Part shown: positions 6,337-15,766 of the stretch, piece after piece
Layout: every line of letters begins with the position of its first letter
How positions within the stretch are numbered: the stretch's first letter is position 1
Source: Synechococcus sp. CC9902
GTDB lineage: Bacteria; Cyanobacteriota; Cyanobacteriia; PCC-6307; Cyanobiaceae
Assembly (NCBI RefSeq): GCF_000012505.1
Contig: NC_007513.1
Coordinates: 868,001-932,000, forward strand
Direction: 5' to 3'
DNA length: 64,000 nt
Program-made: the position numbers and the translations under genes
Notes under the pieces: generated by a model
The model's database searches: none
Told to the model about the DNA's origin: nothing
Seen by the model: only the letters and a program-made list of their open reading frames with translations

Positions 6337-7455
6337 ATGGGGTTAAATCATCGCGTTCCACTGTTGGAAAGGGTCTCAGGACCGGTTGAAATCCGAGGCC
6401 TCTGGCATCGCTACAAGGAGTCGTCGAACGACTGGACCCTCCGTGGCATCAATCTCGAGCTCCAAGCAGGGGAGCTTGTGGGTTTGTTGGGACCCTCAGG
6501 TTGTGGAAAGACGACCCTTTTGCGATTAATCGCAGGCTTTGAACGGCCTGAGCAGGGATCCGTTCATCTTCAGCACCGCATCGTGGCGGGGGGACAGCAC
6601 TGGGTTCCGCCTGAGCGCCGAGGCGTTGGCATGGTGTTTCAGGACTATGCCCTGTTCCCCCACCTCACGGCGTGGCAAAACGCTTGCTTTGGCTTGCGTC
6701 CAGGTCAAGACAACAGTCGCGCAATTTGGTTGCTTGATCTCTTGGGCCTCCAGGGGCTGGAGCAGCGCTATCCCCATCAATTATCGGGTGGGCAGCGTCA
6801 ACGCTTGGCGTTGGCGCGTGCTTTGGCTCCAGCCCCTCAGGTCGTTCTTCTTGATGAGCCTTTTTCCAATCTCGATGTTGAAGTGCGCCTTCTTCTTCGC
6901 AGTGAATTGGCTTCGGTGTTACGAGTGTGTGGAGCCAGTGGACTTCTGGTGACCCATGACCCTGGTGAGGCCCTCGCGATTTGTGATCGTGTCGCTGTGA
7001 TGCGGGATGGGGTGTTGCACCAGTGCGCCACTCCAAGGGATTTGGTTGATGATCCCGCGACCCCTTTTGTGGGGCGTTTTGTTCTCCAGGCGAATTTGAT
7101 TCCTGTTTGGCCAGAGGCAGATAACCGTTTGCACTGTTGCCTTGGCAGCCTTCCTGTGCCGTCGAAGTTGTCGTTGAAGTCTTGGCCCGACGATGCAAGT
7201 CTGTTGGTGGATCCAGCAGCGATCGCCTTGGAGCCTGAGCCGGAGGCTGAAGCCTGTGTGATGGGCCGTGAATTTCAAGGCCATGCATGGCAACTCCGGG
7301 TTCAAGCGGCTGAACAACAGCTGCGTGTCACCCAGCCCCTTGAGCACGACTACAACCGCGGTACACGCTGTCGTCTTGGTTTTCGAAAGGGCGCCAAGGC
7401 CATGCTGTTCCCCCAGCGCATCAGCTTGAACGCCAATGATCCTTATGACTCCTGA
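6337..7455 (+). CDS. ABC transporter ATPase, FutC/FbpC-like
   Basis: Cytoplasmic ATP-binding subunit of an importer of the Fe3+/spermidine/sulfate class. Motifs in order: Walker [10 protein letters not shown]-loop [12 protein letters not shown], signature [16 protein letters not shown], Walker [13 protein letters not shown], switch His in LVTHD, then a ~120-residue C-terminal TOBE-type region. FutC (ferric iron) is the best guess because of the length and HRYKESSN-type N-terminus, but no permease or binding protein is adjacent. ATG 6316 would overlap the ridA start by two bases; ATG 6337 is preferred because it leaves some leader. The 3' end overlaps gloB by 35 bp. Confidence 0.85.
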   Translation: MGLNHRVPLLERVSGPVEIRGLWHRYKESSNDWTLRGINLELQAGELVGLLGPSGCGKTTLLRLIAGFERPEQGSVHLQHRIVAGGQHWVPPERRGVGMVFQDYALFPHLTAWQNACFGLRPGQDNSRAIWLLDLLGLQGLEQRYPHQLSGGQRQRLALARALAPAPQVVLLDEPFSNLDVEVRLLLRSELASVLRVCGASGLLVTHDPGEALAICDRVAVMRDGVLHQCATPRDLVDDPATPFVGRFVLQANLIPVWPEADNRLHCCLGSLPVPSKLSLKSWPDDASLLVDPAAIALEPEPEAEACVMGREFQGHAWQLRVQAAEQQLRVTQPLEHDYNRGTRCRLGFRKGAKAMLFPQRISLNANDPYDS

Positions 7456-8176
7456 GCTCGGCGAGTTGTTCGGCCGTTTCAGCCTGCATAAATAAGTTGG
7501 TGCGTTTTTCAGCACCAATGCTTGAGGGAAGACTGAGATCTCCGCGAGAACGCAGTGCCTTCACTGTCTGGTGGCGTGTTGTGATTTGAACGTCGTTAGG
7601 ACGTTGCTCCGTAGCCCAGCGCAAATTGGCTTCGGTGTACTCATGGGCGCAGCACACAAGGGTTTCATCCGGCAATGCCGCGAAGCGTTGGAGTGCTCGA
7701 TACATGTCCTGAGCGGAGCCTTCAAACAACCGCCCGCAGCCGCCTGCAAAAAGAGTGTCACCACAAAACGCCAGCGGTCCAAAGCTGGGGTCTTGGTCGT
7801 CGTCGTTCCGAATGATGAACGCGATATGGGCGGAGGTGTGGGCCGCCACATCGATCACCTCAAGGCGCCGTCCCAGAAGGTTGATCACATCGCCATCGGC
7901 AACGCCCCTGGTTTGCAACGGAATTCTGAGCCGATCGGCAGTGGCTGCGACGACCTCCGCCTGCGGCCATTCGCGCAACAGGTCTGGGGTCCCGCCGATG
8001 TGATCAGCGTGATGGTGGGTTTGCAGGATCGCCCTCAAGCACATCCCGTGAGCGTTCAACCACTGATTCACTGGCTCCGCTACTGCTGGATCCACGACGA
8101 CGGCGTTCTTGCCTCTGGCCCAGATCCAAATCACGTTGTCTTGTAGGACTGGCAAGGCATGAAGTGTGGAGTGCAT
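7421..8176 (-). CDS. gloB: Hydroxyacylglutathione hydrolase (glyoxalase II)
   Basis: Binuclear-metal hydrolase that splits S-lactoylglutathione to lactate and glutathione, the second step of methylglyoxal detoxification. The metallo-beta-lactamase motif [10 protein letters not shown], the AAHTSAH site, [13 protein letters not shown] and [14 protein letters not shown] are all present, matching glyoxalase II. Length is 251 aa. ATG 8176 is used because the domain starts at once; the frame extends further upstream only over hisG. Convergent 35-bp overlap with the ABC ATPase gene. Glutathione reductase and a GST are encoded further on in the window. Confidence 0.93.
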   Translation of the reverse strand: MHSTLHALPVLQDNVIWIWARGKNAVVVDPAVAEPVNQWLNAHGMCLRAILQTHHHADHIGGTPDLLREWPQAEVVAATADRLRIPLQTRGVADGDVINLLGRRLEVIDVAAHTSAHIAFIIRNDDDQDPSFGPLAFCGDTLFAGGCGRLFEGSAQDMYRALQRFAALPDETLVCCAHEYTEANLRWATEQRPNDVQITTRHQTVKALRSRGDLSLPSSIGAEKRTNLFMQAETAEQLAELRSHKDHWRSS

Positions 8177-8216
8177 CGTTAAAGTCCTGCCTGGTTTCCT
8201 GGTCAACGCTGGACCC

Positions 8217-8867
8217 ATGATTACTGTCGCGTTGGCTAAGGGTGCGCTTCTCAAGGACTCCGTGGCGCGTTTCGCTGCAGCGGGTCTCGACTTCTCAGCC
8301 GTGCTGGACAAAGACAACCGGCAGTTAATGGTTCCGACCCCGTGTGGTCGCGCGCGAGCACTGTTGGTTCGAAATGGAGATGTGCCCACCTATGTGTCTT
8401 ATGGACAGGCTCAGCTCGGGGTTGTCGGATACGACGTCTTGAAGGAGCACCAGTTGCCAGTGGCACAGTTGGTGGACCTTGGTTTTGGCGGATGTCGGAT
8501 GTCCGTTGCCGTGAAAGCCAGTAGCGGATATCAACGAGCCTTGGATTTGCCAGCCCACTGCCGCGTTGCCAGCAAATTCACGCACTGCGCCAGGGAATAC
8601 TTCGATTCACTCGACCTTCCGGTCGAATTGGTTCATTTGAACGGCTCCGTTGAACTCGGTCCGATTACAGGAATGTCTGAAGCGATTGTTGATCTCGTTG
8701 CAACGGGCCGCACCTTGCGGGATAACGGCCTGGTTGAAATTGAGGAGTTGTTTCGCTCGTCGGCTCGATTGGTGGGACACCCCCTGTCCATGCGCCTCGA
8801 TGACGGTGCGTTGACCGAAATCGTGACGGCGATTCGCGCCGTTGAACCATCGAAGGGAGAGGCTTGA
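8217..8867 (+). CDS. hisG: ATP phosphoribosyltransferase, short form
   Basis: First enzyme of histidine synthesis, joining ATP and PRPP. Visible family features are [14 protein letters not shown] at the start, [18 protein letters not shown], and the PRPP-binding loop [22 protein letters not shown]. At 216 aa it is the short type lacking the C-terminal regulatory domain; short HisG proteins are known to need the HisZ partner, which is not in this window. ATG 8217 was chosen because the conserved N-terminus begins there. The TGA overlaps the next ATG (TGATG). Confidence 0.95.
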   Translation: MITVALAKGALLKDSVARFAAAGLDFSAVLDKDNRQLMVPTPCGRARALLVRNGDVPTYVSYGQAQLGVVGYDVLKEHQLPVAQLVDLGFGGCRMSVAVKASSGYQRALDLPAHCRVASKFTHCAREYFDSLDLPVELVHLNGSVELGPITGMSEAIVDLVATGRTLRDNGLVEIEELFRSSARLVGHPLSMRLDDGALTEIVTAIRAVEPSKGEA

Positions 8868-10645
8868 TGGGAGCCGGAGCTGATTGGAAACGGGTTCGGC
8901 GTCTTGGTCGCTATTTGGCTCGAGATCGCCGTCGTCTCTTCGTCACCCTTGCCTTGCTCGTGCCCGTTGCACTGGCTGGGTCGATCCAGCCATTGCTGGT
9001 TGGTCAGGCGATCAGCGTTCTGCGCCGCGAACCAAGCCTTCCATGGCTTTCGGGATTGTCGGTTCCTCAGGCGATTCAAACGATCGTGGGTCTCCTGTTG
9101 ATCTCCGTGTTGTTGCGCCTAGCCCTTCAGGGAATTCAGTCGTTCAACATTCAGGCCGTTGGTCAACGGCTTACGGCTCGGATTCGAGACGATCTATTTC
9201 GCCACGCCCTTTCGCTGTCCCTTCGTTTTCACGACAGCATGCCGGTGGGCAAGTTGCTCACCAGGTTGACCAACGATGTTGATGCCTTAGCTGAGGTTTT
9301 TGGGAGCGGGGCTGTTGGGGTCCTCGGCGATTTGGTGAGCCTGACCGTGATTGCCACCACCATGCTGCTGATTGAGTGGCGCCTTGGTTTGTTGCTCCTT
9401 GTCACCCAAGTCCCTGTCACTTTGTTTGTTCTGTGGCTGCAGGGGCGTTACCGGAAAGCGAATTACATGGTGCGCGAAGAGCTGTCCCAGCTCAATGCTG
9501 ATTTCCAGGAGAATCTTCAGGGGCTTGAGGTGGTTCAGATGTATCGCCGGGAGCAGGTCAATAGCCGCCGTTTCTCCCGCACCGGAGCCGCCTATCGCAG
9601 TGCGGTGAATGGAACGATTTTCTTTGACAGCAGCATCTCTGCGTTTCTCGAATGGGTGGGCCTCGGAGCCGTTGCTTTGGTGCTGGCCCTGGGCGGCTGG
9701 ATGGTGACCAACGGGTCGATGGGGTTAGGCACACTCACCACATTCATTATTTATGCCCAGCGGTTGTTTGATCCCTTGCGACAGTTGGCGGAACGATTCA
9801 CCCAGATTCAGGGGGGATTGACCGCGGTGGAACGGATTGGGGAGTTGATGGAAAAGCCCCTCGAGATTGTTGAAGCCCGTGACCCTCAGCCCTTAAACAC
9901 CCTGGGTGCTGGTGAATTGATTTTTGAAAATGTCAGTTTTTCGTATCGCCCCGACGATCCGATTCTGCGGAACTTGTCCTTTCGGATTGCTCCTGGGGAG
10001 CACGTAGCCCTCGTGGGCCCCACAGGATCGGGAAAATCCACCGTGATTCGATTGCTGTGTCGCTTGTACGAACCCCAGGAGGGGCGAATCCTGCTCGATG
10101 GTCGCGATATCCGTTCGATTTCAACGGCGGATCTCCGTCGCCAGTTGGGAGTCGTGCTTCAGGACACCTTTTTGTTCAGTGGCAATGTTGCTGACAATCT
10201 GCGTCTTGATGCTGAGGTGAGTGATGAACAGCTTCAAAGAATCTGTTCAGACTTGGGACTGGATGAGCTGCTTCGACGGCTTCCTCAGGGGCTTGCAACA
10301 GAGCTGCGTGAACGGGGAGGCAACCTCTCCTCCGGAGAACGGCAGCTGTTGGCTGTGGCCAGGGTGGCGATTCGTAATCCAACGGTGTTGGTGATGGATG
10401 AAGCCACGGCCTTTATGGATCCCTCGACCGAAGCAACGTTGCAGCGTGATCTCGATCGGTTGCTGCAAAAGCGGACTGCTGTGGTGATTGCGCATCGCCT
10501 CGCCACCGTCGAGGCCTCAGATCGCATCCTTGTTTTAAAAGCTGGAGAGTTGATTGAGCAGGGCACCCACGTGGAGTTGCGAGCCAACGGTGGGTTGTAT
10601 GCCCAGTTGGCTGACCTTCAAGAACGGGGGCTCGCCAAGCTGTGA
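8867..10645 (+). CDS. ABC exporter (fused membrane and ATPase domains)
   Basis: 592-aa half-transporter of the MsbA/multidrug exporter type. Residues ~20-310 form a six-helix transmembrane domain; the ATPase follows with Walker A GPTGSGKST, signature NLSSGERQLLAVAR, Walker B VLVMDEATAFMD and the switch His IAHRL. It probably acts as a homodimer in the cytoplasmic membrane; the substrate (lipid, peptide or drug) is not visible. ATG 8867 overlaps the hisG stop and the stop overlaps the next ATG, so hisG, this gene and the acetyltransferase form a coupled operon. Confidence 0.9.
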   Translation: MGAGADWKRVRRLGRYLARDRRRLFVTLALLVPVALAGSIQPLLVGQAISVLRREPSLPWLSGLSVPQAIQTIVGLLLISVLLRLALQGIQSFNIQAVGQRLTARIRDDLFRHALSLSLRFHDSMPVGKLLTRLTNDVDALAEVFGSGAVGVLGDLVSLTVIATTMLLIEWRLGLLLLVTQVPVTLFVLWLQGRYRKANYMVREELSQLNADFQENLQGLEVVQMYRREQVNSRRFSRTGAAYRSAVNGTIFFDSSISAFLEWVGLGAVALVLALGGWMVTNGSMGLGTLTTFIIYAQRLFDPLRQLAERFTQIQGGLTAVERIGELMEKPLEIVEARDPQPLNTLGAGELIFENVSFSYRPDDPILRNLSFRIAPGEHVALVGPTGSGKSTVIRLLCRLYEPQEGRILLDGRDIRSISTADLRRQLGVVLQDTFLFSGNVADNLRLDAEVSDEQLQRICSDLGLDELLRRLPQGLATELRERGGNLSSGERQLLAVARVAIRNPTVLVMDEATAFMDPSTEATLQRDLDRLLQKRTAVVIAHRLATVEASDRILVLKAGELIEQGTHVELRANGGLYAQLADLQERGLAKL

Positions 10646-11145
10646 TGCCCTCGTTGCAAGTGCCTGCAGAGCCACTCCTGCAGCAATACGGCGAGGACGC
10701 AAGGTTGTGTACTTGTGCGAATGATCAGCTCACCCTGGTGTTTAGTCAGTCGCAACCCTTTGATCTCATCGAGCTTGAGCAGTTGCTCGAAGCTGTGGGA
10801 TGGAGTCGCCGCCCTGCCCGTCGTGTGCGGAAAGCGTTGTCAAACAGCCTTCTCAAGGTGGGCTTATGGCGCCATGACCCCAGGGTTCCTCGGCTTGTTG
10901 GTTTCGCACGGTGCACGGGAGATGGCGTTTTTGAGGCCACCGTTTGGGATGTGGCTGTCCACCCCCTCTATCAAGGCAACGGCTTGGGCAAACAGATGAT
11001 GATCTATATCCTCGAGACCCTGCATCAGATGGGCACGGAACGGGTGAGCCTGTTTGCTGATCCAGATGTAGTCAATTTCTATCAGCGTCAGGGGTGGGAT
11101 CTTGAGCCTCAAGCTCATCGTTGTGCTTTCTGGTACTCCAATTAG
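10645..11145 (+). CDS. GNAT-family N-acetyltransferase
   Basis: 166-aa acetyl-CoA-dependent transferase. The acetyl-CoA site is seen in VWDVAVHPLYQGNGLGKQMM, followed by VSLFADPDVVNFYQRQGW, which gives the standard GNAT C-terminal beta-bulge and strand. The first ~70 residues (LEQLLEAVGWSRRPARRV) match the N-terminal extension of a cyanobacterial/plastid GNAT group. The acceptor is unknown; protein or small-molecule amines are both possible. The start overlaps the ABC exporter stop (TGATG). Confidence 0.85.
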   Translation: MPSLQVPAEPLLQQYGEDARLCTCANDQLTLVFSQSQPFDLIELEQLLEAVGWSRRPARRVRKALSNSLLKVGLWRHDPRVPRLVGFARCTGDGVFEATVWDVAVHPLYQGNGLGKQMMIYILETLHQMGTERVSLFADPDVVNFYQRQGWDLEPQAHRCAFWYSN

Positions 11146-11152
11146 GGATGGA

Positions 11153-11839
11153 TCAACGTCGATAAATTTGAATTAATTGTTCGGCGTCCTCGCCGTTTTT
11201 CCAGCGTCGTCTTAGCTGAGCATTGCTCCAGGCTTGGTTCAAAACGCCGCGACGGGTCCAGCGTCGTGCGCTTGTGGTGAGGGCGCACCCCAGGGCACCA
11301 ATTCGACTGATCTGTTGCAGCCTTTGGATGAGGTCGACATCTTCCATGAGAGCTAAGGATCGATAGCCCCCAACGCGTTCGTACAGGCTGCGGTGGATTA
11401 AGAGACCTTGGTCTCCATAGGGCATCTGGCCCCAGTGGCTGCGAATCGCCACACACCATTCCAGCAGCTTCAACAATGGCCGGCGTTGATCGACGCGGAA
11501 GTCAAAGGCCCAAGCCTGTTGATGTCCCCGCGCCATGCTGAGCACCCTTTGGACGTGATCCACCCAGTGCTGGCTCAGCCGACTATCGGCGTGCAACACC
11601 ATCAACCAGCTGTGCTGAGACAACTGCAGACCCCGTTGGAGTTGTTGTCCTCGACCCTGCACAGGGCTTTGCACAACCTGGGCGCCTCCTTGGTGGGCCA
11701 CCTGAATGGTTTTGTCCGTACTGCCTCCATCCACAACAATGATTTGGAGGGCATCGGGCCACCGCTGGAGATCTGCCAGGAGGAAGGGGAGGTGCCGCGC
11801 TTCATTGAGGGCGGGAACCACCACGGTTAACCCTGCCAA
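11153..11839 (-). CDS. Family 2 glycosyltransferase, TIGR04283 type
   Basis: 228-aa glycosyltransferase with a GT-A fold: VVVPALNEARHLPFLL, VDGGSTDKTI and the DxD-like LHADSRL. The MPYGDQGLLIHRSLYERVGGYRSLALMEDVDL region matches TIGR04283, which often stands beside TIGR04282 in proposed arsenosugar biosynthesis loci. That pairing is present here: the start (TTG 11839) overlaps the end of the TIGR04282 gene by 13 bp. The actual acceptor is not shown by the sequence. The gene ends close to the convergent acetyltransferase. Confidence 0.82.
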   Translation of the reverse strand: MAGLTVVVPALNEARHLPFLLADLQRWPDALQIIVVDGGSTDKTIQVAHQGGAQVVQSPVQGRGQQLQRGLQLSQHSWLMVLHADSRLSQHWVDHVQRVLSMARGHQQAWAFDFRVDQRRPLLKLLEWCVAIRSHWGQMPYGDQGLLIHRSLYERVGGYRSLALMEDVDLIQRLQQISRIGALGCALTTSARRWTRRGVLNQAWSNAQLRRRWKNGEDAEQLIQIYRR

Positions 11840-12468
11840 GGCCTGAGATCTGCCAGGTGATCGAGATCATTCCGCCGAGCGATCAGGGCAGTGGTGAGTT
11901 GGTTTTGTGCCGCTTGAGCTTTTGTTTGTTCGAGCACATTCGCCTTCCCCCAGGGAATTCCCCCTAGAGGCCAGTGTTGTGGGCGTGCAAGAAGTTTCCG
12001 ACCGAAACCAATCAGCCAGTAGCCGCCATCCTCTGCGGGACCGAGCACAAGATCGTTGCCTTGAAGGCTGGTGATTGCCGCTTGCAGGTCGTTGCTGTTT
12101 AGGTCCGGAAGATCCGTGCCGATGAACAGGGTGCTGCGGTCCGTGCGTTGGCCCAAAAGGAGTTGGCGTTTCATCCTGCAGCCCAAGTTTCCGCCCCCTT
12201 GTAATTCCACGTGGGTTAGGCCGAGTTGCTCTCCCCAGCGCCGGGCGGCGCTGGGGCCAAGGCCGTCGATGGCCAACGTGGCTGTGATGGTTCGGGACGC
12301 TGCCATCGACGTCACCACGGAGGCCGTGTGACGCGTGAGTTGACGTTGGATACGCATGGCGCTTTCCCCCGCATTGAGCACCCCAGCGCAACCGCTCAGG
12401 TCGTGGTTGAGGCGTTGCTTGCACCGGTTGGCTGCCGGCCAGCGAGCCATCACCACGATCCGTGGCAT
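11827..12468 (-). CDS. TIGR04282 family (DUF2064) glycosyltransferase-like protein
   Basis: 213-aa protein with a nucleotide-diphospho-sugar transferase-like fold. The diagnostic blocks VVMARWPAANRCKQRL, FIGTDLPDLNSNDL and LVLGPAEDGGYWLIG identify the DUF2064/TIGR04282 family, proposed to act in arsenosugar biosynthesis. ATG 12468 lies one base beyond the stop of the protease gene upstream, and the 3' end overlaps the TIGR04283 gene by 13 bp, so the three genes are likely one transcript. No ArsM-type methyltransferase was seen nearby. Confidence 0.82.
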   Translation of the reverse strand: MPRIVVMARWPAANRCKQRLNHDLSGCAGVLNAGESAMRIQRQLTRHTASVVTSMAASRTITATLAIDGLGPSAARRWGEQLGLTHVELQGGGNLGCRMKRQLLLGQRTDRSTLFIGTDLPDLNSNDLQAAITSLQGNDLVLGPAEDGGYWLIGFGRKLLARPQHWPLGGIPWGKANVLEQTKAQAAQNQLTTALIARRNDLDHLADLRPWQG

Positions 12469-12469
12469 C

Positions 12470-13597
12470 TCAATTTTGACGGGGTAATTCTTTGGGCAGC
12501 ACTTCAACTGAGATTTCATCGCCATCGCGTCTCAGTTTGAGCTGCATGGGTTGCCCCACCTCGCCGCGGTCAACGGCAAGCTGAACTTCCGTGGGGTTTT
12601 GTACTGATTCGCCGTCCACATAAAGAATCAGATCGCATTGGCGAATGTCTGCCTCCGCAGCAGGTGTATTGGGTACAACCTCCACGACCAGAACCCCGTT
12701 GAGTTCTGGCACGTTGCAGCTGCTGCCGGTGGCATTGATCTCTCGGGCGAGTTGGGGGGTCAGGCTCCGCAGCTGAACTCCAATAAAGGGATGTGATGCC
12801 TCCCCCGTGCTCACAATCTGCTGGGCGATTCGCTTCGCCAGATTGACGGGAACGGCAAAGCTGAGTCCTCCCCCTGGGGCTGTTCTGATCGCCGTGTTGA
12901 TGCCGATTACCTGGCCAGCAGCATTGATAAGCGGCCCACCGCTGTTGCCAGGATTCACGGCTGCATCCGTTTGGATATATGGAACGCGTTGGCCTTCTCC
13001 CACGGCGTTGGTTCGGTCGACGGCGCTGATAATCCCGGCCGTGACGGTGTTGTTCAGGCCAAAAGGATTACCGATGGCGATGGCCCATTCACCGGGCTTC
13101 AAGTCATCGGAGTTGCCGAGGGATGCCACTGGCAGGTTTTCGGCGACGACCTTCACCACTGCAACGTCGGTGAGGGGATCGCCCCCAAGCACCTTGCCTT
13201 TGAAGCTTCGCCCATCGGGAAGGGTGACGGCCACTTGGTCGGCCCCTCGAACGACATGTTCATTGGTGAAAATCAACCCATTGCTTCGCGTGATGAAGCC
13301 TGAGCCCTGTCCTTGCTGTCGCTGGGTCGAAGGGCCGATTCCAAAAATCCCGCCCAAAGGATTATTGACTTTTTTGACCACATCAATTCGCACCACGGCG
13401 GGCCCCACCCTGTCCACCGCTTTCACAATCACATTCTCGCGAGCCTGGAGTGGGGCACTGCGAGGTTGGTCATTGACAACGGGTGGAGCCAATTGAGGGG
13501 GTTTGGGACCCAACCCCAGTTGGGACTTGATCAAACCGCATGAGGACAGGCTTGTCCCGATCAGGGCCAGTCCGATCCAACGAATGAAAGTTGGCAT
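12470..13597 (-). CDS. HtrA/Deg-type serine protease, lipoprotein
   Basis: Periplasmic or thylakoid-lumen quality-control protease. It has a lipobox (SLSSC, Cys20), so it is probably membrane-anchored. The trypsin-like triad is visible: His114 (TNEHVV), Asp144 (LTDVAVVK) and Ser219 (NPGNSGGPL). One PDZ domain follows (about 275-365; [18 protein letters not shown]). Three Deg proteins (HtrA, HhoA, HhoB) are usual in cyanobacteria; which one this is cannot be told. ATG 13597 is preferred over the GTG one codon upstream. It is followed directly by two glycosyltransferase-like genes. Confidence 0.92.
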   Translation of the reverse strand: MPTFIRWIGLALIGTSLSSCGLIKSQLGLGPKPPQLAPPVVNDQPRSAPLQARENVIVKAVDRVGPAVVRIDVVKKVNNPLGGIFGIGPSTQRQQGQGSGFITRSNGLIFTNEHVVRGADQVAVTLPDGRSFKGKVLGGDPLTDVAVVKVVAENLPVASLGNSDDLKPGEWAIAIGNPFGLNNTVTAGIISAVDRTNAVGEGQRVPYIQTDAAVNPGNSGGPLINAAGQVIGINTAIRTAPGGGLSFAVPVNLAKRIAQQIVSTGEASHPFIGVQLRSLTPQLAREINATGSSCNVPELNGVLVVEVVPNTPAAEADIRQCDLILYVDGESVQNPTEVQLAVDRGEVGQPMQLKLRRDGDEISVEVLPKELPRQN

Positions 13598-13682
13598 CAC
13601 GGTTTTTTCGATGCTGATGAACCTAAGAATGCCGCAGCCTCACAACATGCGTAGATTCAACCTCCAGGAGCGCGGCGATTTC

Positions 13683-15071
13683 GTGGAAACGGGAGACGAG
13701 CTCTGGACCAAGGTTCGAAAGGGGTTACAGGACAAGCTCTCCAAGCCCACCTTTGAGACGTTCATTCGGCCAACGGGCTGCAGCAGCTTCAGCAATGGTG
13801 AGTTGAAGTTGTTGGCTCCCAACCCCTTCACCAGCATTCGATTGCGGGAGCAGTTGCTGCCCACCATCGCTGAAATGGCAACCAGCATCAGCGGTCGATC
13901 GGTTCAAGTCACCGTTCTGGCTGAAACTGCATTGCCCAAGTCGGAGTTCGTTGCCGATGCGGCGGCAGTGGAACTTACAGATGTGTCTGAACCTCGTCGG
14001 GAGTCAGCCCCAGCCCGCCCTAGTGGACAGCGCCGCTATCTGCCAGCGCTGAATCCCCGCTACGTATTCGGCCGTTTTGTGGTGGGTCAAAACAGCCGCA
14101 TGGCCCATGCGGCTGCGTTGGCTGTGGCAGAGGCCCCTGGACGGGAATTCAATCCACTGTTCATTTGTGGTGGCGTTGGCCTCGGCAAAACCCACCTGAT
14201 GCAGGCCATTGGCCATTACCGCCTCGAGATCGACCCCGGGGCTCGGGTGGCATACGTCTCGACCGAAACGTTCACCAACGATTTGATTCAAGCGATTCGT
14301 AAGGACGGCATGCAGGCCTTCCGTGATCGTTATCGCGCGGCTGATTTGATCCTGGTTGACGACATCCAGTTCATTGAGGGGAAGGAATACACCCAAGAGG
14401 AGTTCTTCCATACGTTTAACGCTCTGCATGAAGCAGGACGTCAGGTGGTGATTGCCAGTGATCGTCCTCCCAGCCAGATCCCGCGTTTGCAGCAGCGGCT
14501 GATTTCTCGGTTTCAGATGGGTTTGATTGCGGATATCCAGTCCCCCGACCTGGAGACGCGAATGGCGATTCTTCAAAAGAAGGCGGAGCAAGAACGGATG
14601 GCCCTGCCTCGGGATTTGATCCAATACATCGCTGGTCGATTTACCTCCAATATTCGTGAGCTGGAAGGAGCTCTCACCCGAGCAGTGGCGTTTGCCTCGA
14701 TTACAGGCCTGCCGATGACGGTGGAGTCGGTCGCCCCAATGCTTGATCCCACCGGACAAGGCGTGGCGGTGTCTCCTCAGCAGGTGATTGAAAAAGTGTC
14801 CGAGGTCTTTGATGTCACCGCGGAGGAGATGTGCAGCAGTACTCGCCGTCGAGCCGTGAGCCAGGCGCGTCAGGTGGGGATGTACTTAATGCGTCAGGGC
14901 ACCGACCTAAGCCTTCCTCGCATTGGCGACACCTTTGGGGGGAAAGACCACACCACGGTGATGTACGCGATTGAACAAATCGAGAAAAAATTGGCGTCCG
15001 ATCCGAAGCTGGCCGGTCAGGTTCAGAAGGTTCGCGACTTGCTGCAAATTGATTCACGAAGCAAGCGTTGA
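13683..15071 (+). CDS. dnaA: Chromosomal replication initiator protein DnaA
   Basis: Replication initiator and AAA+ ATPase. Domain I begins [23 protein letters not shown]; domain III has Walker [14 protein letters not shown], Walker [10 protein letters not shown] and a sensor region [11 protein letters not shown]; domain IV carries the DnaA-box-binding signature [13 protein letters not shown]. The start is uncertain: GTG 13683 (462 aa) has AGGAG 12 bases upstream and fits family length, while in-frame ATGs at 13611, 13617, 13629 and 13647 would add residues without homology. It is divergent from the HtrA gene. dnaN is not next to it, as is common in cyanobacteria. Confidence 0.93.
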   Translation: METGDELWTKVRKGLQDKLSKPTFETFIRPTGCSSFSNGELKLLAPNPFTSIRLREQLLPTIAEMATSISGRSVQVTVLAETALPKSEFVADAAAVELTDVSEPRRESAPARPSGQRRYLPALNPRYVFGRFVVGQNSRMAHAAALAVAEAPGREFNPLFICGGVGLGKTHLMQAIGHYRLEIDPGARVAYVSTETFTNDLIQAIRKDGMQAFRDRYRAADLILVDDIQFIEGKEYTQEEFFHTFNALHEAGRQVVIASDRPPSQIPRLQQRLISRFQMGLIADIQSPDLETRMAILQKKAEQERMALPRDLIQYIAGRFTSNIRELEGALTRAVAFASITGLPMTVESVAPMLDPTGQGVAVSPQQVIEKVSEVFDVTAEEMCSSTRRRAVSQARQVGMYLMRQGTDLSLPRIGDTFGGKDHTTVMYAIEQIEKKLASDPKLAGQVQKVRDLLQIDSRSKR

Positions 15072-15072
15072 C

Positions 15073-15741
15073 TCACGAGTCAGGCTGTTTTTCACCTTTC
15101 CATCCGGCCATATTGCGGGCGCTTTCTGAGCACACCAAGCGTCTGGCGGGGGCGAGTGCAGGCTCCAATTGACGCGAACTAAATGGCGGTAGTGGCCGTT
15201 GGCGGAGCCAGGCAGCCCAGCGAAATTCGTGATACGGAATATGGGCTTGAGGTTTGATCAACCCCTCTTGCTTGAGCTTCCAGACCAAGCTGCGATAAGG
15301 GTCGTCTTCCAACGTCAGCAGTGAACGTGGCAACTCACTGGGATGACGTGGACCCTGTCCACGACTGTCGTAGAGGTAAAGCCATCCTTGCGTCTGCAAA
15401 TAAGTGATCGCCGCCGTTGGATTTTGATCATCAACCTCAGCAATCACATATCCCCATGTGGTGGCTTCAGGATCGATGCCGAGCAGAGATCTCAGCCTGT
15501 GATGCCGATCCACCATCCAGAGCGAGCCGGCTGCATTGCGCACCATTGGCACAGGCTTTTTGCGGAGATAGTCCAGGCGTGTTTGGCGACTGTCACTGGA
15601 AAAATCAACTTGCCGTGCCCAAACCTCGGCATAGCCAACGCACCACTGCGTGGGGCGTAAAGCTGCCACAGAAACTTCCACCAGCGGCGTGTCTGGCGTT
15701 GGCTTTGGAATGTTCTGGTAAACCGACAGTCGAAGCGACAC
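15073..15741 (-). CDS. ParB-like nuclease-domain protein
   Basis: 222-aa protein with a ParB/sulfiredoxin-like N-terminal half: VEVSVAALRPTQWCVGYAEV, PVPMVRNAAGSLWMVDRHHRLRSL. The DRHHRL motif and spacing fit the putative ParB-like family PF08857. No helix-turn-helix DNA-binding region typical of true partition ParB is visible, so a partition role should not be assumed. GTG 15741 is the only start in range. The gene ends 1 bp after the convergent dnaA. Confidence 0.72.
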   Translation of the reverse strand: MSLRLSVYQNIPKPTPDTPLVEVSVAALRPTQWCVGYAEVWARQVDFSSDSRQTRLDYLRKKPVPMVRNAAGSLWMVDRHHRLRSLLGIDPEATTWGYVIAEVDDQNPTAAITYLQTQGWLYLYDSRGQGPRHPSELPRSLLTLEDDPYRSLVWKLKQEGLIKPQAHIPYHEFRWAAWLRQRPLPPFSSRQLEPALAPARRLVCSESARNMAGWKGEKQPDS

Positions 15742-15766
15742 GCCTCTGTTGCGACCCTTCTGACCA

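Noticed and set aside
6665-7518. Long minus-strand ORFs over the ABC ATPase
   Set aside because: Shadows of a strong ABC ATPase gene; His/Pro/Gln-rich products typical of antisense frames.
13598-13682. Possible origin of replication near dnaA
   Set aside because: No DnaA-box cluster or AT-rich unwinding region was visible between htrA and dnaA. Replication origin is often not beside dnaA in cyanobacteria.
14004-14759. 251-aa minus-strand ORF
   Set aside because: Entirely antisense to dnaA; its composition follows from the codon bias of that gene and it has no motif.
15073-15741. Chromosome partition ParB
   Set aside because: Only a ParB-like nuclease-type domain is seen; there is no ParA neighbour and no helix-turn-helix domain.
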